Part shown: positions 22,707 to 29,260 of the stretch, in pieces | Layout of the letters: each line of letters opens with the position of its first letter | How positions within the stretch are numbered: position 1 is the stretch's first letter | The notes under the pieces: model-generated | The model's input: the letters and a program-made list of their open reading frames with translations, nothing else | What the model was told of the DNA's origin: nothing | Databases searched by the model: none | Source: JBGLNJ01 sp964353405 | Lineage (GTDB): Bacteria > Chloroflexota > Anaerolineae > Fen-1058 | DNA length: 29,260 nt | Direction of reading: 5' to 3' | NCBI GenBank assembly: GCA_964353405.1 | Contig: CAYGWJ010000348.1 | Span: 1-29,260 of the forward strand | Translations under genes and position numbers: made by a program

Positions 22707-23403
22707 GCCAACCGCTGCTCCTTCGAACACGGCTCGCAGGCGCCACGGCCCGCCCGTGATTGTGATCGCGTCCGGCCCGGCCGGCCGACGCTGGCAGCGT
22801 CACCTGGCTGCCGAAGGATTGACTTGCCGCGCTGTGGGCGACGTGGCCGAAGCGGTCGAGTTGTTGACGGATGGCCCGGCCGCCGTCATCGTCGTCGAGC
22901 GAACGGCGCTGGAGGTGGGCGGGCCTGCGCTCATGGCAGCGGTGCGCAACAGCGCACGCCTGCCCGTGGTGCTGCCCGTGGAAGCGGGCGGGCGACGCCC
23001 CAGCCCAGCGGATTGCCGCCGTGTCATCGCCGCAATGCGGCTGGCGCGCCCGGCCAAACGCCCCAGCGCCGCGCTGCGCATCGGCAAGCTCACGATTGAC
23101 CTGGCACGCAAGCGCGTGCGCCTGCGCGGGCGATGGGTGAGCCTGCCGCCCACCCAGTATCGGCTCATCACCGTGCTGGCGCAGCATCGCGGTCAGGTGG
23201 TGGGCTACCGCGAGCTGCTCAAAGAAGTGTGGGGCTATAACGGCGACAAGAACGAAGCGCGCGAGTTGCTCAAGGTCCACGTGCGGCTCATCCGGCGCAA
23301 GCTGGGCCTCAACCCGCAGACGGGCGAGTACGTGCGCGCCGTGCGCGGGTTCGGATACATACTGGTTGACCCGGACAAGGAAGGGGCAGGCGGCCAGGGG
23401 TGA
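22699..23403 (+). CDS. OmpR-family regulator with non-phosphorylatable receiver (Asp to Glu)
   Basis: A protein of 234 aa. The N-terminal half has the length and pattern of a receiver domain, but the phosphoacceptor position after beta-3 (VIVVERTA) is Glu67 instead of Asp, and the N-terminal acidic pair is absent (VIVIASGPAG). The C-terminal half is a full OmpR/PhoB winged helix: LPPTQYRLITVLAQHRG, ELLKEVWGY, VHVRLIRRKLG and VRAVRGFGYIL. It probably binds DNA without phosphorylation; Glu could mimic the phosphorylated state. The start overlaps the protease stop by 8 bp, so the two are coupled. No histidine kinase is encoded in the window. Confidence 0.85.
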   Translation: MDEPTAAPSNTARRRHGPPVIVIASGPAGRRWQRHLAAEGLTCRAVGDVAEAVELLTDGPAAVIVVERTALEVGGPALMAAVRNSARLPVVLPVEAGGRRPSPADCRRVIAAMRLARPAKRPSAALRIGKLTIDLARKRVRLRGRWVSLPPTQYRLITVLAQHRGQVVGYRELLKEVWGYNGDKNEARELLKVHVRLIRRKLGLNPQTGEYVRAVRGFGYILVDPDKEGAGGQG

Positions 23404-23430
23404 GGGGGCAGATGGGCCTCGATCACTCGT

Positions 23431-23459
23431 TTGACTCTGCGGCGTTCCTGAGCTACAAT
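23431..23459 (+). promoter_or_regulatory. Strong sigma70-type promoter
   Basis: TTGACT (23431-23436, 5 of 6), exactly 17 bp, TACAAT (23454-23459, 5 of 6). Predicted start near 23466, 29 nt before the small membrane protein, followed by AGGGAGGA (23477-23484) as ribosome-binding site. Confidence 0.78.
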
Positions 23460-23494
23460 TTTATCGTCATCGCATCAGGGAGGATTCATCATCC

Positions 23495-23692
23495 ATGACC
23501 ATCAAACAAATCGTCACGGTCATCGGGGGACTGGTGATCGGAGCCGTCGTATCGCTCGTCATTCTGTTGTTGGCCGGCATCTCGCTCGAGGGCTTTGGCG
23601 CGGTCAACATGGCGCTGACGACCGTTCTCTTTGGCCTGGTCGGCATGATCGGCCTCGACAGCCTGCTCAAAGCTGGCATTCTGACCCAATAG
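23495..23692 (+). CDS. Small two-helix membrane protein
   Basis: A 65-aa protein made almost wholly of two hydrophobic helices (about 5-30 and 36-58) joined by a short loop (SLEGFGAVN). I do not recognise a family. It has its own good promoter and a strong ribosome-binding site, so it is probably well expressed. It lies 16 bp before the second OmpR-type regulator on the same strand, so the two are likely co-transcribed. It could be a membrane partner of that regulator, but nothing in the sequence shows this. Confidence 0.7.
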   Translation: MTIKQIVTVIGGLVIGAVVSLVILLLAGISLEGFGAVNMALTTVLFGLVGMIGLDSLLKAGILTQ

Positions 23693-23708
23693 CTTTTCAA
23701 TCGCCTGG

Positions 23709-24416
23709 GTGAAAACATTGGCCAAGACAACGTCGCCTGCTGCTATTCTGCTCGTCGAAGGCAACCGCCGTATGGGCGCTTCGGTGGAACCGGCCTTGAC
23801 CAAAAAAGGGTTCCGCGTGGTGTGTGTCTCGACCGGCAAGGAGGCCTTGAGCCGGGTCAAGAGCCAGCCGCCGACGATGGTGATATTTGACCTCTCGACG
23901 TGGCACGGCAACTGCGCACGGCTGTGCTACGACCTGCGCCATGCCGACCTGCCTATCGTCGTGCTGCTGGCAGAGCGCCAGGAGCCGCCGGACGATTTGC
24001 CGGAGAAAGTGACCACACTGGCCCGCCCCTTCACCACGCGCAAGCTCACCAACTGCGTCAAACAATTGGCGCCGGAAGCCGATGGCGACGTGCTGCAGAT
24101 AGGCAGCCTGCACTTTAACGTCCAGCACCGGCACGTCCGCCGGGGAAGCGCGGACTATTATCTGACTCCGATGCAGACCAGATTGCTGGAAGTGTTCATG
24201 CGACACCCCGGCGAGACGCTGAGCCGCCGCTTCCTCATCAAGCAGGTGTGGAACTGGAACATTGACGACCTAAATGACACGCGCACGCTCGACGTTCACG
24301 TGCGCTGGCTGCGAGAGATTGTAGAAGACAACGCCAACACGCCGCAATATCTCACCACGGTGCGCGGCGTGGGCTACCGCTTCGGATTGCCGGAGAGGAG
24401 CGAAACGGGGAAATAG
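23709..24416 (+). CDS. OmpR-family response regulator with atypical receiver
   Basis: A protein of 235 aa. The receiver domain keeps an Asp at the phosphoacceptor position (Asp61 in VIFDLS) but has only Glu17 where two acidic residues normally bind Mg (LLVEGN), and Arg replaces the conserved Lys (LARPF). Phosphotransfer may be weak or lost. The C-terminal winged helix is complete: YLTPMQTRLLEVFMRHPGE, RFLIKQVWNW, TLDVHVRWLREIV and TVRGVGYRFGLPE. The start is GTG at 23709 with no clear Shine-Dalgarno. It is an orphan: no histidine kinase is nearby. It shares the regulator architecture of the gene at 22699 but is clearly diverged. Confidence 0.87.
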   Translation: MKTLAKTTSPAAILLVEGNRRMGASVEPALTKKGFRVVCVSTGKEALSRVKSQPPTMVIFDLSTWHGNCARLCYDLRHADLPIVVLLAERQEPPDDLPEKVTTLARPFTTRKLTNCVKQLAPEADGDVLQIGSLHFNVQHRHVRRGSADYYLTPMQTRLLEVFMRHPGETLSRRFLIKQVWNWNIDDLNDTRTLDVHVRWLREIVEDNANTPQYLTTVRGVGYRFGLPERSETGK

Positions 24417-24446
24417 CCCTTTCGCCCACCTGCCAGGACGCACAAG

Positions 24447-24478
24447 CTCTCGACCGGTTCGCCGTCGAGAGGCTTTTT
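24447..24478 (+). terminator. Rho-independent terminator
   Basis: An 8-bp GC-rich stem CTCTCGAC (24447-24454) / GTCGAGAG (24464-24471) with a 9-nt loop, followed by GC and five T residues (24474-24478). It lies 31 bp after the second regulator's stop and faces the converging methyltransferase gene. Confidence 0.85.
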
Positions 24479-24495
24479 GCCCGGCGTGTTTGGCG

Positions 24496-25818
24496 TCAGG
24501 GGATATCCAGGCTCAAGAAGGACACGCGGCCCAGCACGTCCACCAGGCGCACGACAACTTTTCTGCGCTTGCGCTCATCCAACGGGAAGGTGGCGTGCGT
24601 CTCTAGCTGTGGCCGCGCGCGGCTACGGAACGACTGCCACCGGCTGTGGAATACACCGTCGCGGTGATCGGGGTCAATCTCCCAGTAATCCACCAGATCC
24701 CGAAAATCACGGATACGTTCACGGACATCCTCAGGCACATCGGCTTCATATTCGTCCAGCGTCACCTGCAACTGGCGCCCGTCAATGCTCGACGTCACTT
24801 GCAAGTGTTCGTCGGCATCACGCTCCTCGCCCGCACGCCACACCTCGAACGGCGCACAGGCTGCTCCGTCGAGCAATCGCTTGGCCGTCGTATGAATCGC
24901 GCGCGGGCTGGCATCGCAAACCACCCAGCGCCGGCCCCACCGCTCCGCCACGACCGGCAACGTCCCCGACCCGCAAAAGAAATCTGCCACCACATCGCCC
25001 GCATTCGAGGACGCGCGGACGATACGCTCGACGAGGGCCTCCGGTTTCTGCGTGGGATAGCCAGTGCGCTCGCGGTGCAGGCGCGCCACGACCGGAAAAT
25101 ACCACCAGTCTTCCGGCACTTTGCCGCGCGCCAGGTCCGGCACTTTGCCAAAGCCCGCTTTGCGGCTGCTGTTGAAGGTCTTGACGGTGGTATCGTCATA
25201 GGGCACACGGACGGCATCGGCGTTAAAAGTGTAATCGTCCGATCGTGTGTAGACCAGGAGAGTATCGTGCTTGCGGTTGAACGCGCGGCGGACGGGTGAA
25301 GGGCCGTGATAGACCCAGGCAATTTCATTCAGCAGGTGTTCCGCGCCGAACAATTCGTCAAGCAACAGACGGAGATAGTGGCTGGCGTGCCAGTCGGCGT
25401 GGAGGTAGAGCGTGCCGCGCTCGGAAAGCAGCTCGCGCATAAGCCACAGCCGCTTGTACATCATCGTGAGATAAGTGTCGGGGTCGGCCCAGCGGTCATC
25501 GTAGCCTTCGTCGAGCAGCCATTCGTCGGGTTTGCGGCTGTCCTCACCCCGGCCGATGCGCGCGGCAAAGCGTTTGCCCGTCATGAACGGCGGGTCGGCA
25601 TAGACGAGGTCCACGCGGCCTCGCCATTCGGGCAAGAGCGCGGCCATAACAGAAAGATTATCGCCTTCGATCAGCCGGTTGCGAGTGACCGCCGGGCGAG
25701 CAGCGGGCGGCGTGACGATGCGCGCGAGCCGCAAGTCAGCCGGCTCGGCGTAAACCTCGGTCGGCTTGGAAGGCCAGGTCAGCTTTAGATCGCCGGTGGG
25801 GCGAGTGATACGAGACAC
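24496..25818 (-). CDS. Site-specific DNA methyltransferase (N6-adenine or N4-cytosine), beta class
   Basis: SAM-dependent amino-methyltransferase of 440 aa. The catalytic motif DPPF (75-78, in LVYADPPF) comes before the SAM-binding motif DFFCGSGT (near 278-284), which is the beta-class order. GTLYLHADWH, YPTQKP and the C-terminal extension fit Mod-like enzymes that methylate adenine N6 or cytosine N4. The GTG start at 25818 is chosen because GGAGAG lies 6 bp upstream; the open frame continues upstream without a better start. No restriction endonuclease is visible on either side, so it looks like a solitary methyltransferase with a regulatory or protective role. Target sequence unknown. Confidence 0.88.
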   Translation of the reverse strand: MSRITRPTGDLKLTWPSKPTEVYAEPADLRLARIVTPPAARPAVTRNRLIEGDNLSVMAALLPEWRGRVDLVYADPPFMTGKRFAARIGRGEDSRKPDEWLLDEGYDDRWADPDTYLTMMYKRLWLMRELLSERGTLYLHADWHASHYLRLLLDELFGAEHLLNEIAWVYHGPSPVRRAFNRKHDTLLVYTRSDDYTFNADAVRVPYDDTTVKTFNSSRKAGFGKVPDLARGKVPEDWWYFPVVARLHRERTGYPTQKPEALVERIVRASSNAGDVVADFFCGSGTLPVVAERWGRRWVVCDASPRAIHTTAKRLLDGAACAPFEVWRAGEERDADEHLQVTSSIDGRQLQVTLDEYEADVPEDVRERIRDFRDLVDYWEIDPDHRDGVFHSRWQSFRSRARPQLETHATFPLDERKRRKVVVRLVDVLGRVSFLSLDIP

Positions 25819-25905
25819 GATAGACTCTCCATGCAAGCAGCCTACGGCCTCGCGCCCGTCGCCCACAAGGGGCAAAGCTACTCGCTTGCAGAAAAAGAGT
25901 CTATC
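25819..25905. repeat. Large interrupted inverted repeat between methyltransferase and fabF
   Basis: GATAGACTCT (25819-25828) pairs with AGAGTCTATC (25896-25905), and TGCAAGC (25833-25839) pairs with GCTTGCA (25884-25890). Together they could close a stem around a loop of about 45 nt. The left arm contains the ribosome-binding site of the methyltransferase message. The rest of the 236-bp divergent region (to 26054) holds only a weak candidate fabF promoter. Confidence 0.7.
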
Positions 25906-25919
25906 ATCAGCGGTGCGGC

Positions 25920-25947
25920 ATGTCAAACGGGCTAGATATGGTAAAAT
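25920..25947 (+). promoter_or_regulatory. Weak candidate promoter of fabF
   Basis: TAAAAT (25942-25947) preceded by TG at the extended -10 position (TGGTAAAAT). There is no convincing -35; the best nearby word is TGTCAA at 25921, with a 15-bp spacer. It would give a leader of about 100 nt. Confidence 0.35.
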
Positions 25948-26054
25948 GGCGTCTCTGCGTTGTGATACTCATCACCGTCCATCACCTGCGTATCTTTGCC
26001 CAGAGGCAAGTGTTAAACTACGTAACCCTTTTACCCTTGCAGAGGAGGAACAGA

Positions 26055-27293
26055 TTGCGCACACGAGTCGTCATCACAGGACTGGGCATCATCTCGCCCG
26101 TCGGCAACAATGTGGAAGCGTTCTGGCAGTCGCTCGTCGAAGGGCGCTCCGGCGTCGGGCCCATCACGCAGTTTGACCCGGCAGGATTGGAGAGCCACTT
26201 TGCCGCCGAGGTGAAAGGGTTCGACCCGGTGGCGCTGTTCGGACGCAAGGATGCACGGCGGATGGATCGCTTTACACAGTTTGCCGTGGCCGCCGCCGGT
26301 CAAGCGCTGGCCGATTCGAAATATGAAATCACGCCCGAGAGCGGCAAGCGCATCGGTTGCATCATCGGGAGCGGCATCGGCGGCATCGGCACGCTGCTCT
26401 CAGAGACCGAGGTGCTGCGCACCAGGGGAGCGGGGCGCGTCAGCCCATTCTTTGTTCCGATGATGCTGCCGGATACCGCGCCGGGGCAGATTGCGATTCA
26501 GTTCGGGCTGAAAGGGCCGAACATGGCCATCGTCACCGCGTGCGCCAGCAGCGCGAATGCCATCGGCGAAGCGACGGAAACGATTCGGCGCGGCGCGGCG
26601 GACGCGATTCTGGCCGGCGGCGCAGAAGCGGGCTTGCTCCCGTTGGCGCTGGCCGGGTTCAACGTGATGACGGCGATCAGCCGGCGCAACGACGCGCCGC
26701 AAAAAGCCTCGCGCCCGTTCGACCTGAACCGCGACGGCTTTGTGCCAGGCGAAGGCGCTGGGGCACTCGTGCTGGAAAGTCTCGATCACGCTCTGGCACG
26801 CGGCGCGCACATCTATGCCGAGGTGCTGGGCTATGGCGCGTCTGCCGATGCCTATCACATTACCGCGCCGCAAGAGACCGGCGAGGGCGCGGCGGCGGCG
26901 ATGAGCGCCGCGTTGGCACAGACCGGCCTGGAGCTAAAGGACATTGGCTACCTCAACGCGCACGGCACCTCGACGCAGCTCAACGACAAGAGTGAGACGG
27001 CCGCCATCAAGCAAGTGTTCGGCCCGGCAGCGTATCAGCTTGCCATCAGCTCGACCAAGTCCATGACCGGGCACTTGCTCGGCGCGGCGGGCGCAGTGGA
27101 AGCAGTGGCGTGCGTCAAGGCTTTGCAGTCCGGCCTCCTGCCGCCCACCATCAACTATGAAACGCCCGACCCTGCCTGTGACCTCGACTATGTCCCTAAC
27201 GTTGCGCGTCGCGTTCCCATCCGCACTGCCATGTCCAACTCGTTTGGGTTCGGCGGGCACAATGCCTGTTTGATCTTTGGGCTATACGCCTGA
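26055..27293 (+). CDS. fabF: Beta-ketoacyl-ACP synthase II
   Basis: Condensing enzyme of fatty-acid elongation, 412 aa, the normal FabF length. It starts at TTG 26055, 5 bp after a strong AGGAGGA; an ATG-opened extension upstream (25920) is not conserved-looking. With this start the catalytic triad falls at Cys163 (TACASS), His303 (NAHGTS) and His340 (TGHLLG), exactly the E. coli FabF numbering, which confirms the TTG start. GFGFGGHN-type C-terminal motif (NSFGFGGHNA) is present. It elongates acyl-ACP with malonyl-ACP in the cytosol. fabH follows 82 bp downstream, so this is a small fatty-acid synthesis cluster. The rare TTG start may hold its translation down. Confidence 0.96.
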   Translation: MRTRVVITGLGIISPVGNNVEAFWQSLVEGRSGVGPITQFDPAGLESHFAAEVKGFDPVALFGRKDARRMDRFTQFAVAAAGQALADSKYEITPESGKRIGCIIGSGIGGIGTLLSETEVLRTRGAGRVSPFFVPMMLPDTAPGQIAIQFGLKGPNMAIVTACASSANAIGEATETIRRGAADAILAGGAEAGLLPLALAGFNVMTAISRRNDAPQKASRPFDLNRDGFVPGEGAGALVLESLDHALARGAHIYAEVLGYGASADAYHITAPQETGEGAAAAMSAALAQTGLELKDIGYLNAHGTSTQLNDKSETAAIKQVFGPAAYQLAISSTKSMTGHLLGAAGAVEAVACVKALQSGLLPPTINYETPDPACDLDYVPNVARRVPIRTAMSNSFGFGGHNACLIFGLYA

Positions 27294-27375
27294 CCGCCAA
27301 GCTGCCAGGAATGCAAGTTCTGATATTTGATTGGCGACCTTGACGTTTTGGCAGTCCAAGTGAATGGGAGTCATT

Positions 27376-28665
27376 GTGGCAGAAAGAAAAACTGTCCGTT
27401 ATGCGCATGTTGCCGGCTGGGGCAAATATGTCCCGACCAAAGTTGTGACGAATGAAGACCTGTCTAAAAGTGTGGAAACGTCCGACGAGTGGATTGTTTC
27501 ACGCACCGGCATCCGCGAGAGGCACATCGCCGCTTCGCCGAAAGAGACCACGGCCACAATGTCGTTCGAGGCGGCCAAGCAAGCTCTGGAAGTGGCCGGC
27601 CTCGCGCCGAATGACCTGGGTCTGATCATCGTCGCCACGGTCACGCCGGAATACAGCTTTCCCGCGACAGCGTGCGTGGTGCAGGACATGCTGGGCGCGG
27701 AGAATGCCGGAGCGTTCGACCTTTCTGCGGGCTGCTCGGGGTTCATGTACGCCCTGGCCATGGGCGCGCAGGCGATCGCCAGCGGCGCACAGAGTCACGT
27801 GCTGGTCATCGGCGCAGAGACGCTTTCGCGCATCGTGAACTGGCACGACCGCGAGACGTGCGTACTGTTCGGTGATGGCGCGGGTGCGGTTGTCCTGCAG
27901 GGCAGCGATGAGCCGGGCGGCGTGCTTTCAACACTCGTCCGTGCGGATGGCTCCGGCGGAGAATTGTTGATTCTGCCGGCGGGCGGCAGTCATCAGCCGC
28001 CCACGCTCGACACGGTGGCGACGGGCCAGCATTATGTTCGGATGAACGGGCGTGAGGTGTTTCGCTTTGCCGCGCGCGTGATGGACGAGGCTGCACGCAA
28101 GGTGGTGGCCGATGCCGGGCTGACGCTAGAGGACGTTGACCTATTCATCCCCCACCAAGCTAACTTGCGCATCATTCAGGCCGCCGTTCGCGCGCTCAAG
28201 ATGCCCATGGACAAGTTCTTTGTCAACCTGGACCGATACGGCAACACGTCGGCGGCTTCGATTCCGATTGCGTTGTGCGAGGCAGTAGACGCCGGGCGAA
28301 TCAAGCCGGGCGATCATTTGGTGATGGTGGGCTTTGGCGCGGGACTCACGTGGGCAGCCAGCGTGATTCAATGGGGTGTGCCCAAACCGCCGGTGCCGGC
28401 CTGGCGGCGAACGCTCGACGGGCTGCGTTATGTGGCGGCGGGTGTCCGCTCGCGGGCGCGCCGCTTGCAGAGGCGACTGGGCGCAGCGTTGTTCGGCTCG
28501 CCTGAGCCAAGGACCATTGACGAAGGAGCGTCTAAGCTCGAGCCAGTGACGGCAGACAAGACTCACCTGGTCACAGCACCCCGAGCGATGGGCGAAGGCG
28601 CGCCGCAGTCTGAACCGGTGGCGAGTCCCCTGCCTGCGCCGGCGGCAGAGCCGCGCGCAGAGTGA
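27376..28665 (+). CDS. fabH: Beta-ketoacyl-ACP synthase III with a long C-terminal extension
   Basis: Starts fatty-acid synthesis by condensing acyl-CoA with malonyl-ACP. The catalytic triad is Cys120 (SAGCSGF), His260 (PHQANLRI) and Asn290 (YGNTSAAS). The GTG start at 27376 is preferred because GGGAG lies 5 bp upstream; an ATG 12 bp earlier (27364) has no ribosome-binding site. The usual FabH ends near residue 334 (GFGAGLTWAASVIQW). Here about 95 residues follow: first a basic, possibly amphipathic helix (RSRARRLQRRLG), then a Pro/Ala/Glu-rich low-complexity tail. The extension might hold the enzyme at the membrane or in a complex. The 82 bp before it contain small interleaved inverted repeats and no clear promoter, so it may be read from the fabF message. 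Confidence 0.94.
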   Translation: MAERKTVRYAHVAGWGKYVPTKVVTNEDLSKSVETSDEWIVSRTGIRERHIAASPKETTATMSFEAAKQALEVAGLAPNDLGLIIVATVTPEYSFPATACVVQDMLGAENAGAFDLSAGCSGFMYALAMGAQAIASGAQSHVLVIGAETLSRIVNWHDRETCVLFGDGAGAVVLQGSDEPGGVLSTLVRADGSGGELLILPAGGSHQPPTLDTVATGQHYVRMNGREVFRFAARVMDEAARKVVADAGLTLEDVDLFIPHQANLRIIQAAVRALKMPMDKFFVNLDRYGNTSAASIPIALCEAVDAGRIKPGDHLVMVGFGAGLTWAASVIQWGVPKPPVPAWRRTLDGLRYVAAGVRSRARRLQRRLGAALFGSPEPRTIDEGASKLEPVTADKTHLVTAPRAMGEGAPQSEPVASPLPAPAAEPRAE

Positions 28666-28670
28666 GACGG

Positions 28671-28703
28671 AATCGGCGCATGGATCACACCCATGCGCCG
28701 ATT
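28671..28703. terminator. Hairpin terminator between convergent fabH and hydrolase genes
   Basis: A 13-bp perfect GC-rich stem (28671-28683 with 28691-28703) and a 7-nt loop, right after the fabH stop and 22 bp before the converging hydrolase stop. It begins with AA and ends with TT but has no long T-tract, so it is probably a modest two-way terminator. Confidence 0.65.
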
Positions 28704-28724
28704 TGTATATAAAGGCTGCTCGCC

Positions 28725-29260
28725 CTACACCCGGCCGGCTAACCAACTCTCCAGGTCCTTGAACACCACGTCTTTCTTCGTCTCGTTGAAAATCTCGTGA
28801 TAGTAACCGTCATAGCGATGTGTGGTCTTGTCGGCGCTGGCAGCGCGCTCAAAGAAAACTTGACTGCACTCTGGGTCGGCGATCTGATCGTCGCCCGCGT
28901 ACATCACCAGCAGTGGGAGCTTGACCTCACCTGCGCGCTCGAGCGTGCGCGCTTGCGCCGTGGTCACTTCCGTGAGAAAGCGAGCCGTCCCTACGTGATG
29001 GTTGAGCGGGTCTGCGTCATAGGCCGCCACCACAGCCGGGTCGTGCGAAAGCAGGGCCGCGCTCAAATCGTTCTTCATCGTTAGAGCCGGCGCCAGGCTG
29101 GACACGAGTCGCCCCACGGCCGCTTTGGCCGGCGGCACCCGCATCTTGAAGCCCAGGAACGCCGAAGACATGATCAGCCCGGACAGATCGCTCGTCGGAT
29201 AGTTTTCGACGTAAGCTGAAACAATCAATCCGCCCAGACTGTGACCGAGCAGGAATAGCT
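28725..29260 (-). CDS. Alpha/beta hydrolase, lysophospholipase / monoacylglycerol lipase-like (5' end outside window)
   Basis: C-terminal part (about 178 codons) of a serine hydrolase; the N-terminus lies beyond the right edge. The nucleophile elbow GHSLGG is encoded at about 29227-29250. The acid is the Asp in MYAGDDQIADP and the base His lies in GYYHEIFNE, the arrangement of the lysophospholipase / monoglyceride lipase branch (Hydrolase_4). A lid region with LIMSSAFLGFK and a DPLNHH-type motif also fits that branch. It probably cleaves acyl esters of small lipids in the cytosol. It converges on fabH, so it is not part of that operon. Confidence 0.87.
   Translation of the reverse strand, partial: LFLLGHSLGGLIVSAYVENYPTSDLSGLIMSSAFLGFKMRVPPAKAAVGRLVSSLAPALTMKNDLSAALLSHDPAVVAAYDADPLNHHVGTARFLTEVTTAQARTLERAGEVKLPLLVMYAGDDQIADPECSQVFFERAASADKTTHRYDGYYHEIFNETKKDVVFKDLESWLAGRV

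Noticed and set aside
24496..25818. A complete restriction-modification system around the methyltransferase
   Set aside because: Neighbours are a response regulator and fabF; no endonuclease-like frame is found on either side.
25920..26054. N-terminal extension of FabF from an ATG at 25920
   Set aside because: The TTG at 26055 has a strong ribosome-binding site and gives catalytic residues at the same numbers as E. coli FabF; the extension reads as non-coding.

Overview
GC-rich bacterial chromosomal DNA with ordinary gene density and no rRNA, tRNA, CRISPR array or recognisable transposase seen. The mix of anaerobic electron-transfer genes (Hdr-type iron-sulfur flavoproteins), an oxygen-sensitive glycyl radical enzyme, Ser/Thr kinase and AAA signalling, toxin-antitoxin pairs and many short hairpins between and inside genes suggests an uncultured anaerobic Chloroflexota (Anaerolineae-like) bacterium. 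This assignment is an inference from gene content; no marker gene in the window proves it.

Layout. (1) 47-7292, minus strand: a heterodisulfide-reductase-like cluster read right to left as hdrC, [AbrB/PIN toxin-antitoxin insertion], hdrB, hdrA, a class V aminotransferase, a second hdrA and a second hdrC. The two HdrA proteins are complementary: one lacks the N-terminal domain and C-terminal ferredoxin, the other lacks the inserted ferredoxin. (2) 7293-7639: a divergent intergenic region built almost wholly of consecutive inverted repeats. (3) 7640-10941, plus strand: a glycyl radical activase and a glycyl radical enzyme closest in my reading to trans-4-hydroxy-L-proline dehydratase (HypD). 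(4) 11033-16284, minus: two genes overlapping by 4 bp. One encodes an AAA/STAND ATPase fused to a Ser/Thr kinase, the other a multi-pass membrane protein ending in a paralogous AAA/STAND ATPase. (5) 16378-18590, minus: M20 dipeptidase, HEPN protein and MNT nucleotidyltransferase. (6) 18619-21267, minus: a GT4 glycosyltransferase, a NERD-like membrane protein and a zinc-dependent phospholipase C-like protein. (7) 21374-24416, plus: an NfeD-type membrane serine protease (frameshifted after its signal peptide), an OmpR-type regulator with an Asp-to-Glu receiver, a small membrane protein and a second OmpR-type regulator, closed by a terminator. (8) 24496-25818, minus: a solitary DNA methyltransferase. 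(9) 26055-28665, plus: fabF and fabH. (10) 28725-29260, minus: the C-terminal part of an alpha/beta hydrolase, cut by the window edge.

How they may work together. The Hdr proteins should form a cytosolic flavin/iron-sulfur electron-transfer complex, perhaps coupled to amino-acid fermentation given the aminotransferase and the divergent HypD-like pair. The AAA-kinase and membrane AAA pair looks like a dedicated membrane-to-kinase signalling device whose input and output are unknown. A theme across the whole window is short inverted repeats of unrelated sequence but shared architecture. They sit in intergenic regions, supply gene ends and possibly a promoter element, and in three places are inserted in frame inside conserved genes.
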